DNA of 64,000 nucleotides from Caballeronia choica (GTDB lineage: Bacteria; Pseudomonadota; Gammaproteobacteria; Burkholderiales; Burkholderiaceae). The notes under the pieces are model-generated. The model was not told where the DNA came from and made no database searches. It worked only from the letters and a program-made list of their open reading frames with translations. The stretch is taken from the NCBI RefSeq assembly GCF_001544535.1, contig NZ_FCON02000016.1:1-64000 (forward strand). The letters are read 5' to 3'. Each line of letters begins with the position of its first letter. Position 1 is the first letter of the stretch. Made by a program: the position numbers and the translations under genes. Of the stretch, positions 32,878 through 43,020 are shown piece after piece.

Positions 32878-34176
32878 TCATTCCTCAACCAGCCCGCCCA
32901 GGTCGAATTGCCGCTCGTTGCGCGCATGGCGGCGCATCGCGAGCCACATCATCGCGCAGACGAACAAGCCGAAGATCACGATGATCCACTGCACCGGCAC
33001 CTTGATCGTCAGAAGCAGCGCGTAGGAGCCGAGCATGCCGAGGACGGCGAGATTCTGGTTGAAGTTCTGCACCGCGATCGAATGCCCGGCTGAGAGCAGC
33101 GTCGCGCCCCGATGCTGGAGAATCGCGTTCATCGGCACGATGAAAAATCCCGACAGGCTGCCGAGCAGGATCATCAGCGGATACGCCATCAGGATATAGG
33201 CCGGCGCGAACAGCGGCCCGAGATGCACGCCGGCGCCGGCCGGAAAGAGGTCCTTGTTGTAGAACGCCATCGCGACGGCGACCGCGCCCGTCACCACACC
33301 GACGGGCAGCACCTTCAGCGACTGCCGCAATGGAATGAACGCCGCCGCCGCGCCCGCGCCGAGGGCGATGCCGAGGCCCGTCACGCCTTGCAGGACCGCC
33401 GCCTTCGAAAGCGTGAGGCCGAGGTTCGTTCCGGCCCATTTGAGCACCAGCAGTTGCAGCGTGACCGCCGCGCCCCAGAGAAGCGTCGTGACCCAAAGCG
33501 CGATCTGCGCGAGCTTGTCGGACCACAGCACCTTGAAGCAGTGGGAGAAATCGCCGACGAGCTTCGTCGGCTCGGTGAGCCGGTTCGGATAGCGCGCGCC
33601 CGTGTCCGGGATGCCAACATTGATCGCGGCCGCCGCCGCGTAGATGAGCATCACGGCGGTCATGGCGGCGTCGGCGGCGGTGCGCACGAGCGGCCAGTGC
33701 GCATCCGTCACCCAGTGGTTCACGTACTGGCTCACGAGCGCGCCGCCGATCACGGTGCCGAGGATCGTCGAGCCGACCGTCGCCGATTCGAGCCATGCGT
33801 TCGCCGCGATCAGCTTTTCGGGCGGCAGAAGCTCGGTGAGGATGCCGTATTTCGCCGGCGAATAAGCCGCGGCGCCGAGGCCGACGATGCCATACGCGAT
33901 CATCGGATGCAGCCCGGCGATCATCATCGCGCAGCCGGCCGCCTTGAGCGCATTCGAAATGAACATGACATGGCGCTTCTGCAGGGCATCGGCGAATGCA
34001 CCGACGAAGGGCGCGAGCAGCACGTAGGAGATTGTGAAGAAGATTTGCAGGAGCGGCGTGATCCACGACGCCGACTTCATCACGGTAAGCATCGCGATCG
34101 CGGCAATCAGGAGCGCATTGTCGGCGAGCGACGAGACGAACTGCGCGGCGATGATCGTGTAGAAGCCTTTTTTCAT
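32878..34176 (-). CDS. lplT: Lysophospholipid transporter LplT (MFS)
   Basis: A 432-residue major facilitator with about 12 membrane helices. It starts MKKGFYTIIAAQFVSSLADNAL, the typical LplT N-terminus, and contains the ANAWLESATV segment and the motif-A-like VGAFADALQKR. LplT flips lysophospholipids inward for re-acylation. In this window no fused or adjacent acyltransferase (aas) is present. The start 34176 is preferred over the longer frame because of this N-terminus. Confidence 0.92.
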   Translation of the reverse strand: MKKGFYTIIAAQFVSSLADNALLIAAIAMLTVMKSASWITPLLQIFFTISYVLLAPFVGAFADALQKRHVMFISNALKAAGCAMMIAGLHPMIAYGIVGLGAAAYSPAKYGILTELLPPEKLIAANAWLESATVGSTILGTVIGGALVSQYVNHWVTDAHWPLVRTAADAAMTAVMLIYAAAAAINVGIPDTGARYPNRLTEPTKLVGDFSHCFKVLWSDKLAQIALWVTTLLWGAAVTLQLLVLKWAGTNLGLTLSKAAVLQGVTGLGIALGAGAAAAFIPLRQSLKVLPVGVVTGAVAVAMAFYNKDLFPAGAGVHLGPLFAPAYILMAYPLMILLGSLSGFFIVPMNAILQHRGATLLSAGHSIAVQNFNQNLAVLGMLGSYALLLTIKVPVQWIIVIFGLFVCAMMWLAMRRHARNERQFDLGGLVEE

Positions 34177-34330
34177 GGGGACGAGGTGACTGGCGACACG
34201 GGCGGCAAGGAAATGCACTGTAGCGGAGCGGCGCTCCGCTTGCAGAACGCGCAGCACGATGCGCGCCCAGTGCGTCGCCGGGCGAGCGAGGCCTATTGAA
34301 AGGAGGTCGGCGGATCGCGCCTGCAAAAAC

Positions 34331-34354
34331 GAAAAAGGCGGCCGAGGCCGCCTT
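34331..34354 (-). terminator. Terminator after suhB
   Basis: A stem GGCGGCC/GGCCGCC with a 3-nt loop is followed by TTTTTC when read on the minus strand, 24 bp past the suhB stop. Confidence 0.8.
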
Positions 34355-34377
34355 TCATCGATGCAAATCGCTACCTG

Positions 34378-35190
34378 TTATTTCCCTCCGGCAGCGTTTT
34401 CACGCGTGCGCGTGTACGGATCGAGAATCTTGATCATCTGCGCATAGACCTTCGGATTGGCCGCGACGATCTCGTTCTCATGCAGGAAGTCCGATTCGCC
34501 GGTGTAGTTGCCAACCAGCCCGCCTGCTTCCGTGACGAGCAGGCTGCCCGCCGCGACATCCCACGCGTGAATGCCCTGTTCGAAGAAGCCGTCCATCCGG
34601 CCAGCCGCGACGTTCGCGAGATCCAGCGCGGCCGCGCCCGGACGGCGCAGGCCCGCGCACGACAGCGTCATGTCGGAGAAGAGCTTCATGTAGGCGTCGA
34701 GGCCCGCGCCGTCGCGAAACGGGAAGCCGGTGCCGATCAGCGCGTCGGAGAGGCGGTCCAGCTTGCCGACGCGAATGCGCCGCTCGTTCAGGTATGCACC
34801 ACGGCCGCGCGACGCCGTGAAGAGGTCGTTGCGCGTCGGGTCGTAGATCACCGCCTGCGTCACGATGCCCTTGTGCACGAGCGCGATCGATACGCAGTAA
34901 TACTGGAAACCGTGGATGAAATTCGTCGTGCCGTCGAGCGGATCGATGATCCACTGGAACTCGGACTTGCGATCGTCCTTGCCGGATTCTTCGGCGAGGA
35001 TCGAGTGGTCGGGGTAGGCGGTGTGCAGCGTCTCGATGATGGCGGCTTCGGACGCCTTGTCGACTTCCGTCACGAAGTCGTTGTGCTGCTTCTTGCTGAC
35101 CTGGATGCGGTCCAGGTCGAGCGACGCGCGATTGATGATCTGCCCGGCGCGGCGAGCGGCCTTGACAGCGATATTGAGCATCGGATGCAT
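34378..35190 (-). CDS. suhB: Inositol-1-monophosphatase SuhB
   Basis: A 270-residue Mg2+-dependent phosphatase. Motifs are LAEESG near 66, [15 protein letters not shown] near 83, and the C-terminal [15 protein letters not shown] near 212. E. coli SuhB also acts in ribosomal RNA antitermination; that is family knowledge. The start 35190 gives [16 protein letters not shown]. It is divergent from trmJ with a 280-bp gap that holds no gene or clear promoter. Confidence 0.95.
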   Translation of the reverse strand: MHPMLNIAVKAARRAGQIINRASLDLDRIQVSKKQHNDFVTEVDKASEAAIIETLHTAYPDHSILAEESGKDDRKSEFQWIIDPLDGTTNFIHGFQYYCVSIALVHKGIVTQAVIYDPTRNDLFTASRGRGAYLNERRIRVGKLDRLSDALIGTGFPFRDGAGLDAYMKLFSDMTLSCAGLRRPGAAALDLANVAAGRMDGFFEQGIHAWDVAAGSLLVTEAGGLVGNYTGESDFLHENEIVAANPKVYAQMIKILDPYTRTRENAAGGK

Positions 35191-35470
35191 GAGCGAAATC
35201 CTATGGCCGGCGCGCGGGGTGTGCCTTGCGGGTACGCGGGCGAGCCGGAAAGTTGGCGACAACGACAATGTCGACGAAAGACGAATTGGAGAAGAGCGGG
35301 GCGGCCGGCGGCAGTCCGAGGCGCGCGAAGGCGGTATTTTACCTGAAAGCAAGCCAGGCCCGGAGACGTTTCGGCGGTGTCCTGCGGTGTCCTATTGCGT
35401 CCGGCTTCGGGAGCCGGACGCGAGAGGCGCTAACATATTGGGTTATTCCCTCCGACCGGCGATTCAAGCT

Positions 35471-36253
35471 TTGGACTCACTCGATTCCCCCAACCTGAGC
35501 GGCGGTTTCACGTCGACGCGCTTTGTTCTCGTCGAACCGAGCCATCCCGGCAACGTCGGCGCGGCGGCCCGCGCGCTCAAGACGATGGGCTTCGCGCGCC
35601 TCGTGCTCGTGGCGCCACGCGTCGCCAATGTCAAGAACGAACCGGAAGCCATCGCAATGGCGTCGGGCGCCGACGACGTGCTCGCCTCGGCGGTTGTGGT
35701 CGATACGCTCGCGGACGCGCTCGCGGGCGTGCACTGGTCGGTCGCGCTCACCGCGCGCCTGCGCGAATACGGGCCGCCGCAACTGCCGCCGCGCGCCGCC
35801 GCCGAGCGCGCGCACGCGTTCGTGCGACACGGTGAGATCGCGTGCGTGTTCGGCAACGAGCGCACCGGCCTGTCGAACGCGGATGTCGAGCGATGCAGCG
35901 CGCTGGCCCACATTCCGGCCAATCCGGCGTATAGCTCGCTGAATCTGGCGCAGGCGGTGCAGGTACTCGCGTACGAGTTGCGCCTGGCGTTGCAATCCAC
36001 GGCGCCGGCCGCGCCGGCCGCGTCGGGAGCTTTGAGCGTGGCAAGCGCCAGCGCGTCCAGCGACGAAATCGAAGGCATGTACGCGCATCTCGAAAGCGCG
36101 CTGGTCGCGCTCGATTTCCTCGATCCCGCGAACCCGAAGAAGCTGATGTCGCGCGTGCGGCGGCTCTTTGCGCGTTCCGGACTGGAGCGCGAAGAGGTGA
36201 ACATCCTGCGCGGCATCGCGAAGCACATTCTGCTGCGGCTGAAGCAGGACTGA
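35471..36253 (+). CDS. trmJ: tRNA (cytidine/uridine-2'-O-)-methyltransferase TrmJ
   Basis: A 260-residue SPOUT methyltransferase. Motif 1 is [21 protein letters not shown] near 17-37, motif 2 is [12 protein letters not shown] near 128, and motif 3 is [18 protein letters not shown] near 153. TrmJ 2'-O-methylates position 32 of tRNAs. No ATG precedes the motif-1 region in frame, so the TTG at 35471 (DSLDSPN) is the best start, without a strong ribosome-binding site. It is 151 bp upstream of cysE. Confidence 0.92.
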   Translation: MDSLDSPNLSGGFTSTRFVLVEPSHPGNVGAAARALKTMGFARLVLVAPRVANVKNEPEAIAMASGADDVLASAVVVDTLADALAGVHWSVALTARLREYGPPQLPPRAAAERAHAFVRHGEIACVFGNERTGLSNADVERCSALAHIPANPAYSSLNLAQAVQVLAYELRLALQSTAPAAPAASGALSVASASASSDEIEGMYAHLESALVALDFLDPANPKKLMSRVRRLFARSGLEREEVNILRGIAKHILLRLKQD

Positions 36254-36404
36254 AGCGACCGCGCGGGCGACGGGGGCATTGAGCAGAGTCCGCGAGGCCG
36301 TCCTACAATCCGTCGAAGCCATTGGCGAAAACCATATAAGGATTGCGCGCTCCGTGCTAAAGCCCGGTCGACGCAAGGCCGATCCCCCTCACAGAGCCAT
36401 CGAC

Positions 36405-37190
36405 ATGTTCAAACGCCTGAGCGAAGACATTGCCGCCATCCGCGAGCGCGATCCCGCCGCCCGCAGCGCCTGGGAAGTGCTCACGTGCTATCCGGGCTTT
36501 CACGCGATCGTGCTGCACCGGCTCGCGCACGCGTGCTGGCGCGGGCAATGGCGCTGGCTCGCGCGCTTCGTCTCGCAGATCGCGCGCTTTCTGACCGGCA
36601 TCGAGATCCACCCCGGCGCGACCGTCGGACGGCGCGTGTTCATCGACCACGGCATGGGCGTCGTGGTCGGCGAGACGGCCGAGATCGGCGACGACTGCAC
36701 GATCTACCAGGGCGTGACACTCGGCGGCACCTCGCTCACGCGCGGCGCGAAGCGCCATCCGACGCTCGGACGCGGCGTGATCGTCGGCGCGGGCGCGAAG
36801 GTGCTCGGCGGCTTCACGGTCGGCGAGGGGGCGAAGATCGGCTCGAACGCGGTGGTCGTGAAGCCGGTGCCGGCAGGCGGCACGGCGGTGGGCAATCCCG
36901 CGCGGATCGTTGTGCCCGCGACGGCGCAAGCCGCGGATGCGTCGAGCGCCGCCGGACGCGGCGGCTTTTGCGCGTACGGCATCACGCCGAACGCAGACGA
37001 TCCCGTCTCGCTCGCGATCCACGGCCTGATCGACCACGCGTCGACGCAAACACAGCGCATCGACGAGATCGTCGCGGCGCTGGAGCGGCTCGGCACGCGC
37101 GTGGAAGCGTTGAACGGGATTGACGGCGCGGCGCTGCTCGATCTCAAGCGGCTGTCGGCGGCAATGGAAGGGGAGACGGCGCGGCGCTGA
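36405..37190 (+). CDS. cysE: Serine O-acetyltransferase
   Basis: A 261-residue enzyme for the first committed step of cysteine synthesis. An N-terminal helical domain ([26 protein letters not shown]) is followed by a left-handed beta-helix with the active-site His/Asp region [19 protein letters not shown] near 86-104 and [11 protein letters not shown] near 121. The family usually ends soon after the helix; here a further 80 residues of Ala-rich and helical sequence follow. Its last 47 bp overlap the convergent lpxH gene. Confidence 0.95.
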   Translation: MFKRLSEDIAAIRERDPAARSAWEVLTCYPGFHAIVLHRLAHACWRGQWRWLARFVSQIARFLTGIEIHPGATVGRRVFIDHGMGVVVGETAEIGDDCTIYQGVTLGGTSLTRGAKRHPTLGRGVIVGAGAKVLGGFTVGEGAKIGSNAVVVKPVPAGGTAVGNPARIVVPATAQAADASSAAGRGGFCAYGITPNADDPVSLAIHGLIDHASTQTQRIDEIVAALERLGTRVEALNGIDGAALLDLKRLSAAMEGETARR

Positions 37191-38004
37191 AGCGCGCGCC
37201 TGATTCGAGTTCGAGCGGCAGCGCGCGGATTCCGTCGGCGTCGAGCCGCAGATAGCCGCCGCGCGGTTCGCCATGGTCGAGTTCCCAGTCGGGGATGACC
37301 CAGCGCGTGCCGTCGGCTTCGCGATGCCGCGCCGGCCGGTGTGTGTGCCCGTGGATCATCGTGTGCGTGCCGCTCGACGCGAACAATTGCGCGACGGCTT
37401 CGCGCGTCACATCGTATTTCGCCGACACCGGCTGCATGCGCGCATCTTCGCTTTTCGAGCGCATGCGTTCCGCGATCCCAAGCCGTGCCGTGAGCGGCAG
37501 ACTCAGGAAGAGACCTTGCGCGAGCCGGTTGCGCGCGAAACGCCGGAAGCGCTGATAGCCCGCGTCGGCGGTGCAGAGCGCGTCGCCATGCGCGAGCACG
37601 ATGCGCGTGCCGAACGCCGTGATGACGAACGGATCGGGCAGAGGCAGCGCGCCGGCTTCCTTCATGAAGCGCCTGCCGAGCAGGAAATCGCGATTGCCGT
37701 GCATCACGTAAAGCGCGATGCCGCGCTCCGCAAGCGTGTGCATCAGCGTCGTCATGCGGCGCGCGAAGCGCCCGCGTTCGTGATCGACCGATGCGTCGAG
37801 CACGTCGTCGCCCACCCAGAACTCGAACAGGTCGCCGAGGATGAACACGGAATCGGCCTCGTTGGCCGTCACGCCGATGAAGTGTTCGAACGCCGCGACC
37901 GTATTCGGGATCGCGTCGCTCAAATGCAGGTCCGCAATAAAAAACAGCGGGCGCTCGCTGGTCGCACCCGCTGTTTGCGCATCGAAATGCGTGGCGTCGA
38001 TCAT
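37144..38004 (-). CDS. lpxH: UDP-2,3-diacylglucosamine diphosphatase
   Basis: A 286-residue calcineurin-type hydrolase of lipid A synthesis; it cleaves UDP-2,3-diacylglucosamine to lipid X. All metal motifs are present: FIADLHLSD near 22-30, [13 protein letters not shown] near 54-66, HGNRDFLLG near 101, LAHGDALC near 137 and IHGHTHRPA near 219. It is longer than E. coli LpxH (240 residues), with additions at both ends. It ends inside the 3' end of cysE (tail to tail overlap). Confidence 0.94.
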   Translation of the reverse strand: MIDATHFDAQTAGATSERPLFFIADLHLSDAIPNTVAAFEHFIGVTANEADSVFILGDLFEFWVGDDVLDASVDHERGRFARRMTTLMHTLAERGIALYVMHGNRDFLLGRRFMKEAGALPLPDPFVITAFGTRIVLAHGDALCTADAGYQRFRRFARNRLAQGLFLSLPLTARLGIAERMRSKSEDARMQPVSAKYDVTREAVAQLFASSGTHTMIHGHTHRPARHREADGTRWVIPDWELDHGEPRGGYLRLDADGIRALPLELESGARFSAAPSPLPLPPTAA

Positions 38005-38014
38005 TGCTCGACGA

Positions 38015-38509
38015 TTACTCGACCACCACCGCCTTCTCGATCACCACGTCGTCGACCGGCACGTCCTGGTGAAAGCCTTTCGAACCCGTCTTGACCTTCC
38101 TGATCTTCTCGACGATGTCGAGCCCGTCGACGACCCGGCCGAACACCGTATAGCCCCAGCCCTGCGGCGTCGGCGACGTATGGTTCAGGAACTCGTTGTC
38201 GTTCACGTTGATGAAGAACTGCGCGGTGGCCGAATGCGGGTCGTTCGTGCGCGCCATCGCGAGCGTGCCCTTTTCGTTCTTCAGGCCGTTGTTCGCTTCG
38301 TTGTCGATCGGCGCGTCGGTGGGCTTTTGCTTCATGCCCGGCTCGAAGCCGCCGCCCTGGATCATGAAGCCGTCGATCACGCGATGAAACACCGTGTTGT
38401 CGTAGTGGCCCTTCTTCACGTAGTTGAGGAAGTTCTCGACTGACTTCGGCGCCTTCTCGGCATCCAGTTCGATCTTGATGATGCCGTGGTTCGTATGCAG
38501 TTCGACCAT
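38015..38509 (-). CDS. ppiB: Cytoplasmic cyclophilin (peptidyl-prolyl isomerase B type)
   Basis: A 164-residue cyclophilin without signal peptide, starting [16 protein letters not shown]. Active-site segments [14 protein letters not shown] near 41-54, [17 protein letters not shown] near 82 and [11 protein letters not shown] near 124 are present. It is next to the exported paralogue ppiA, with the lpxH start 10 bp downstream, so the three minus-strand genes probably share a transcript. Confidence 0.93.
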   Translation of the reverse strand: MVELHTNHGIIKIELDAEKAPKSVENFLNYVKKGHYDNTVFHRVIDGFMIQGGGFEPGMKQKPTDAPIDNEANNGLKNEKGTLAMARTNDPHSATAQFFINVNDNEFLNHTSPTPQGWGYTVFGRVVDGLDIVEKIRKVKTGSKGFHQDVPVDDVVIEKAVVVE

Positions 38510-38593
38510 GATGTGTTGCTCTCCGATGTTGTTTGTTGATGTGTGGCTGGCGAATGCCACCATGCGCCGCCCGCGGGCGACATCCTGCGCGGC

Positions 38594-39175
38594 TTACTTC
38601 GAGACCACCGTTGCCGATTCGATGATGACCGGCTTTTGCGGCACGTCGGCCATCGGCCCGCGCGTGGTGGTGGGCGTTCCTTCGATCTTCTTCACGACGT
38701 CCATGCCCGCCGTGACCTTGCCGAAGACGGCATAGCCATTGCCGTCCGGATTCGGATAGTCGAGTCCCGTATTATCGACCGTATTGATGAAGAACTGCGC
38801 GGTGGCCGAGTTCGGGTCGCTCGTGCGGGCCATCGCCAGCGTGCCTACGCTGTTCTTCAGGCCGTTCTTGCTCTCGAGCGGAATCGGCGCGCGCGTCGGC
38901 TTCTCGACGAAGCTCGTGCTGAAGCCGCCGCCCTGGATCATGAAGCCCGGAATCACGCGATGAAAGATCGTGCCGTTGTACTGGCCTGACTTCACGTAAT
39001 CGAGGAAGTTCGCGACGGTCTTCGGCGCCTTCTCGGGATAGAGTTCGACGCGAATGTCGCCTTGCGAGGTCTTGAACAGCACGCCCGGATGCGCGGCCTG
39101 CGGTGCAGCTTGAGCGAAGGCGGGAGCGTTCGCGATCAGTGCGGCGCTGCCGAGCGCCAACATCAGCAATTTCAT
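38594..39175 (-). CDS. ppiA: Periplasmic cyclophilin (peptidyl-prolyl isomerase A type)
   Basis: A 193-residue cyclophilin with a cleavable signal peptide ([21 protein letters not shown]). The catalytic core has [31 protein letters not shown] and [11 protein letters not shown]. It is closely similar to the neighbouring ppiB over the whole domain, which points to an old tandem duplication followed by export of one copy. The ATG at 39175 has GAGGA upstream. Confidence 0.93.
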   Translation of the reverse strand: MKLLMLALGSAALIANAPAFAQAAPQAAHPGVLFKTSQGDIRVELYPEKAPKTVANFLDYVKSGQYNGTIFHRVIPGFMIQGGGFSTSFVEKPTRAPIPLESKNGLKNSVGTLAMARTSDPNSATAQFFINTVDNTGLDYPNPDGNGYAVFGKVTAGMDVVKKIEGTPTTTRGPMADVPQKPVIIESATVVSK

Positions 39176-39251
39176 GAACAATCGATCCTCTGGTTAGAGT
39201 TGCTACGGGTACGGCTTTCTATCGCGCTGAACGCCGCTGAGGCGTCCGATG

Positions 39252-40079
39252 TCAGGGCTGGGTGTTCGGTGCGACGTAGGGCGTGGTCGGGAACGGGCCG
39301 GTCGGACCGCCGAACGGCGAGTAGACGCCGGGCACCGCGAAGGCAGGCGCATCCGGCGTGGTGCCTGCCGCGCCCGGCGCCCAGTCTTCGATGGAAGGCG
39401 CCCTTGCAGCGGGAGCGGCTGACGCGCCGGCCGGTCCCACGCGCTTCTTCGACACCGGAGGCGGCGTGATGACGTTCTGGATATCGGCGACGCGCTGCCG
39501 CGTGAGCGGGCTCTTCGACCCGAGCGACTGCGCGCGCTTGTACGACTCGCTGGCGAGCCGCAGATAGAGATCGCCGAGATTGTCGTACGCGAGCGCATAG
39601 CTCGGGTTCGCCTTGACCGCAGTTTCGAGCGCGGCGCGCGCTTCTTCATAGCGGCCGTGCTTCGCGTACAGCGCGGCGAGATTGTTGTACGGCTCGGGCA
39701 GTTCGGGATAGGCCTGCGTCAGTTCGGTAAACGCGGCGATCGCGTCGTTGTCGCGATTCAGGCGCGCGAGTACCGTGCCGCGCTTGAACATCGCCTGCGC
39801 GTCGCGCGGGTTCGTCTTGAGGCGCTCGTCAAGTTGCGCGAGCGCGTGGGTCCAGTCTTTCTGCGCGATCAATGCGTCGATCTGCGGCGTGCCGTCCGAG
39901 GTGGCGGTGGACACCTGCGCATGAGCGGTGGCGATGCAAAGAAAACTTGCGGCGAGACCGAAACTTGCAGTGGCCAGAGTGGTGGCGATCGCGGTTGCGA
40001 CGATGCCCGCGGCGCGAGTGGCGACGGGGCTTGCAGCTCGGTTGGCAACGCCTTGTGCGCGGCCGCTTGAAGGTTTCAT
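39252..40079 (-). CDS. TPR-repeat protein, probably periplasmic
   Basis: A 275-residue protein. A long N-terminal leader with a hydrophobic core (about 25-55, ending in ATAHA) suggests export. Four or so tetratricopeptide repeats (about 65-185) include AMFKRGTVLARLNRDNDAIAAF and PYNNLAALYAKHGRYEEA-type units. The C-terminal 80 residues are rich in Pro, Ala and Gly. TPRs bind proteins, so it is likely a scaffold, but no partner can be named. A TATAAC hexamer on the minus strand at 40098-40103 may be its -10 box. Confidence 0.82.
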   Translation of the reverse strand: MKPSSGRAQGVANRAASPVATRAAGIVATAIATTLATASFGLAASFLCIATAHAQVSTATSDGTPQIDALIAQKDWTHALAQLDERLKTNPRDAQAMFKRGTVLARLNRDNDAIAAFTELTQAYPELPEPYNNLAALYAKHGRYEEARAALETAVKANPSYALAYDNLGDLYLRLASESYKRAQSLGSKSPLTRQRVADIQNVITPPPVSKKRVGPAGASAAPAARAPSIEDWAPGAAGTTPDAPAFAVPGVYSPFGGPTGPFPTTPYVAPNTQP

Positions 40080-40402
40080 AGGCTCAAGTCTGGATGTTAT
40101 ACTCCGACCCATTCTAACAAAAGGTCTGCACGTTCCGTCGGACGTCAGGCTGTCTTTACGCCACTCGTGGTCGTCTCCGTTTTGATCGCAGCGTGAGCCC
40201 CGTGTTTTGCTCAGGTGGCACGCGTGATCCAGGGCTGTTGCCGAAGGATGTCTGGTCCTTGGTTGGATCCTCGCCTGGGTCCTTCAGCGCAACGCACGGC
40301 TGGATCTTCGCGCCGCTCTTGCCACTTTTGCCAGCATGGTAGTGCCGATACGTGACCCAGCGACACCAACACACGGATGTTTCCCGACCCGCACCGTCTT
40401 CT
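40080..40402. other. Intergenic region between the TPR gene and cysS
   Basis: The 323-bp gap contains a -10-like TATAAC (minus strand, 40098-40103) for the TPR gene. I found no tRNA, terminator or convincing gene. A minus-strand frame from 40156 to 40419 is open but has no recognisable domain and overlaps the cysS start. The rest is likely the cysS leader. Confidence 0.5.
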
Positions 40403-41806
40403 ATGAATTCACTGCGCATCTACAACACGCTCGCGCGTGACAAGCAATCTTTCGTGCCGCTCCGGGATGGAGAGGTGCGCATGTATGTCTGCGGAATGAC
40501 GGTGTATGACTATTGTCACGTCGGCCATGCGCGCGTGATGGTCGTGTTCGACATCGTGCAGCGGTGGCTGCGCACGCTCGGCTACAAGGTGACCTACGTG
40601 CGCAACGTCACCGACATCGACGACAAGATCATTCGCCGCGCGCTCGAGAATGGCGAGCCGATCAAGGCGCTCACGCGCCGCTTCACCGACGCGATGCACG
40701 AAGACGCGGATGCGCTCGGCGTGGCTCGCCCCGATCTCGAACCGCGCGCGACCGACTTCATCGCGCCGATGCTCGGCATGATTGATATGCTCGAAGCCAA
40801 CGGCTACGCGTACCAGGCGAAGGACGGCGACGTCAACTACGCGGTGCGCAAGTTCGCGGGCTACGGCAAGCTCTCTGGCAAGTCGATCGAGGACCTGCGC
40901 GCGGGCGAGCGCGTGGCCGCGAACGACGCGAAGGACGATCCGCTCGACTTCGTGCTGTGGAAGCAGGCGAAGCCCGACGAACCCGCCGACAGCGGCTGGG
41001 ACTCGAAGTGGGGCCGTGGCCGTCCGGGCTGGCATATCGAATGTTCGGCGATGGGATGCACGCTGCTCGGCGAACAGTTCGACATCCACGGCGGCGGCCA
41101 GGACCTGCAATTCCCGCACCACGAGAACGAGATCGCCCAGAGCGAAGCCGCGACCGGCAAGCAGTTCGTGAACTACTGGATGCACAACGGCTATGTGCAG
41201 ATCGACAACGAGAAGATGTCGAAGTCACTCGGCAACTTCTTCACGATCCGCGAAGTACTTGAAAAATTTGATGCAGAAGTCGTGCGTTTCTTTATAGCGC
41301 GGGCACACTATCGGTCGCCGCTGAATTACAGCGACGTGCACATCGACGACGCACGTGGTGCCCTGACGCGCTTGTATACGGCGCTCAAGGATGTGGAGCC
41401 GGACGATCAAGCGCTTGACTGGAACGAAGCGAACGCGCAGCGTTTCCAGTCGGCGATGAATGACGACTTCAACACGCCCGTCGCGGTGTCGGTGCTGTTC
41501 GACCTCGCAAGCGAAGTGAACCGCACGCGTGAGCGCGCGCTCGCGCGCCAGTTGAAGCAGCTCGCCGGCGTGCTCGGATTGCTCGGGCGCGAGCCGCGCG
41601 CGTTCCTTCAGCAGGCCGTGGGCGCCAGCAACACGGCCGGCGCGAGCATCGCACCGGCCGAGATCGAATCGATGATCGCCGCTCGCGTTGCAGCGAAGCA
41701 GGCGAAGAACTATGCCGAAGCAGACCGGATTCGCGCCGAATTGCTCGAAGCCGGTATTGCGCTTGAAGACAAACCGGGTGGGTCGACGGAATGGCGCCGC
41801 GTTTGA
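40403..41806 (+). CDS. cysS: Cysteinyl-tRNA synthetase
   Basis: A 467-residue class I synthetase. It has [16 protein letters not shown] near 28-43 (first zinc ligand and HIGH-type motif), ECSAMGC near 213 and [14 protein letters not shown] near 231 (zinc ligands), and [12 protein letters not shown] near 272. It charges tRNA-Cys. The start ATG 40403 fits the family ([15 protein letters not shown]). The glycosylase gene follows after 46 bp. Confidence 0.97.
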   Translation: MNSLRIYNTLARDKQSFVPLRDGEVRMYVCGMTVYDYCHVGHARVMVVFDIVQRWLRTLGYKVTYVRNVTDIDDKIIRRALENGEPIKALTRRFTDAMHEDADALGVARPDLEPRATDFIAPMLGMIDMLEANGYAYQAKDGDVNYAVRKFAGYGKLSGKSIEDLRAGERVAANDAKDDPLDFVLWKQAKPDEPADSGWDSKWGRGRPGWHIECSAMGCTLLGEQFDIHGGGQDLQFPHHENEIAQSEAATGKQFVNYWMHNGYVQIDNEKMSKSLGNFFTIREVLEKFDAEVVRFFIARAHYRSPLNYSDVHIDDARGALTRLYTALKDVEPDDQALDWNEANAQRFQSAMNDDFNTPVAVSVLFDLASEVNRTRERALARQLKQLAGVLGLLGREPRAFLQQAVGASNTAGASIAPAEIESMIAARVAAKQAKNYAEADRIRAELLEAGIALEDKPGGSTEWRRV

Positions 41807-41852
41807 GCGCGGCCATTCACACCCTCAATCGACTCACCAGGCAGGAGGCATG

Positions 41853-42905
41853 ATGGCAACGGCCAGGAAGGCGCCGGCTAAACGAGCCGCGTCCGCAGTA
41901 AGCACGTCGCCCGTGACGAAGAGCACGCGGCGCACGTCGGCGAAGGCGCCGGCGAAGGCAGTGAATGGAGCCACGCATGGCAGCGCGCGCAAGACCACCG
42001 CGAAGAAGGCCGCAAGCGCCGAGGTAAAGCTCACCGGCCGTCGCAACGGCGCTGCGGGCGCGAGCAAGACCGGCGCGCAAGTGCCGGCATCGCGAAAACG
42101 TGCGAACACCAAAGGCAACAGCGGCAACAGCGGCAACGGCGAGGCCGCACCGGGCAAAGGCGACGGCGCATCGGCGCAGGCGCTCGTGCGTGACCCGCAG
42201 CACGAAGGCGAGGTCGTACGCAAGTCGCGCGCGGTCACGGAGCAGGCTGCGGTGCCGGTCCAGATCGCCGGGCTCAAGGCCGAGATCACGCGTCCCGAGT
42301 ACTGGGACAAGGCGTGCGCCGACCTCGTGAAGCGCGACCGCATCCTCAAGAAACTGATTCCAAAGTTCGGCCCCGTTCACCTGATCAATCGCGACGATCC
42401 GTTCACCACGCTCGCGCGTTCTGTCGTCGGCCAGCAGATTTCCGTGCGTGCCGCGCAGACCATCTGGGAACGCGTCGAGACCGCGTGCGCGAAACTTGCG
42501 CCGCAGCAGTTCATCAAGCTCGGTCACGAAAAACTGCAGGCGTGCGGACTCTCCAGGCGCAAGTCGGAATACATTCTTGATCTTGCGCAGCATTTCGTAT
42601 CGGGCGCGCTGCACGTCGATACCTGGACGTCGATGGAAGACGAAGCCGTGATCGGCGAGTTGACGCAGATTCGCGGCATCGGGCGATGGACGGCGGAGAT
42701 GTTCCTCATCTTCAACCTGTCGCGCCCGAACGTTCTGCCGCTCGACGACCTCGGCCTCATCCAGGCGATCAGCGTCAACTATTTCAGCGGCGAGCCGGTC
42801 ACGCGAAGCGAAGCGCGTGAAGTAGCGGCAAACTGGGAGCCTTGGCGGACGGTGGCAACATGGTACATGTGGCGCAGTCTCGATCCGATACCTGCGGATC
42901 ATTGA
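41853..42905 (+). CDS. DNA-3-methyladenine glycosylase II (HhH-GPD) with a basic N-terminal tail
   Basis: A 350-residue protein. The C-terminal 205 residues form the HhH-GPD fold: SVVGQQISVRAA near 190, the hairpin QIRGIGRWTAEMFLIF near 272, and the catalytic Asp in LPLDDLG near 301. This removes alkylated bases as in AlkA. The first 135 residues are Lys/Ala/Arg/Thr-rich, with KAPAK and KKAAS motifs like histone H1-type or HU-tail proteins, and are predicted disordered. The start is ATG 41853, 5 bp after AGGAGG; ATG 41850 is too close to that site. Confidence 0.9.
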   Translation: MATARKAPAKRAASAVSTSPVTKSTRRTSAKAPAKAVNGATHGSARKTTAKKAASAEVKLTGRRNGAAGASKTGAQVPASRKRANTKGNSGNSGNGEAAPGKGDGASAQALVRDPQHEGEVVRKSRAVTEQAAVPVQIAGLKAEITRPEYWDKACADLVKRDRILKKLIPKFGPVHLINRDDPFTTLARSVVGQQISVRAAQTIWERVETACAKLAPQQFIKLGHEKLQACGLSRRKSEYILDLAQHFVSGALHVDTWTSMEDEAVIGELTQIRGIGRWTAEMFLIFNLSRPNVLPLDDLGLIQAISVNYFSGEPVTRSEAREVAANWEPWRTVATWYMWRSLDPIPADH

Positions 42906-42939
42906 AAATCAGAAGAAGCCGTGGCCGCTATCGTTATCT

Positions 42940-42945
42940 TATAAT
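42940..42945 (+). promoter_or_regulatory. Candidate -10 element upstream of accA
   Basis: A perfect TATAAT sits within an imperfect palindrome (TATCG...CGATA, 42929-42950). A second hexamer, TAGAAT at 42986-42991, is closer to the gene and lies between short GCGCG/CGCGC arms. No good -35 box was found for either. Confidence 0.4.
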
Positions 42946-43020
42946 CGATAGTTGCGACCCGAATTTGAAAGGGTGACGCGCGGTTAGAATACGCGCTGCC
43001 CAGCTCCTAGGATTCGAATA

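Noticed and set aside
40156-40419. Minus-strand 87-codon open frame upstream of cysS
   Set aside because: It overlaps the cysS start, has no recognisable domain and no good ribosome-binding site.
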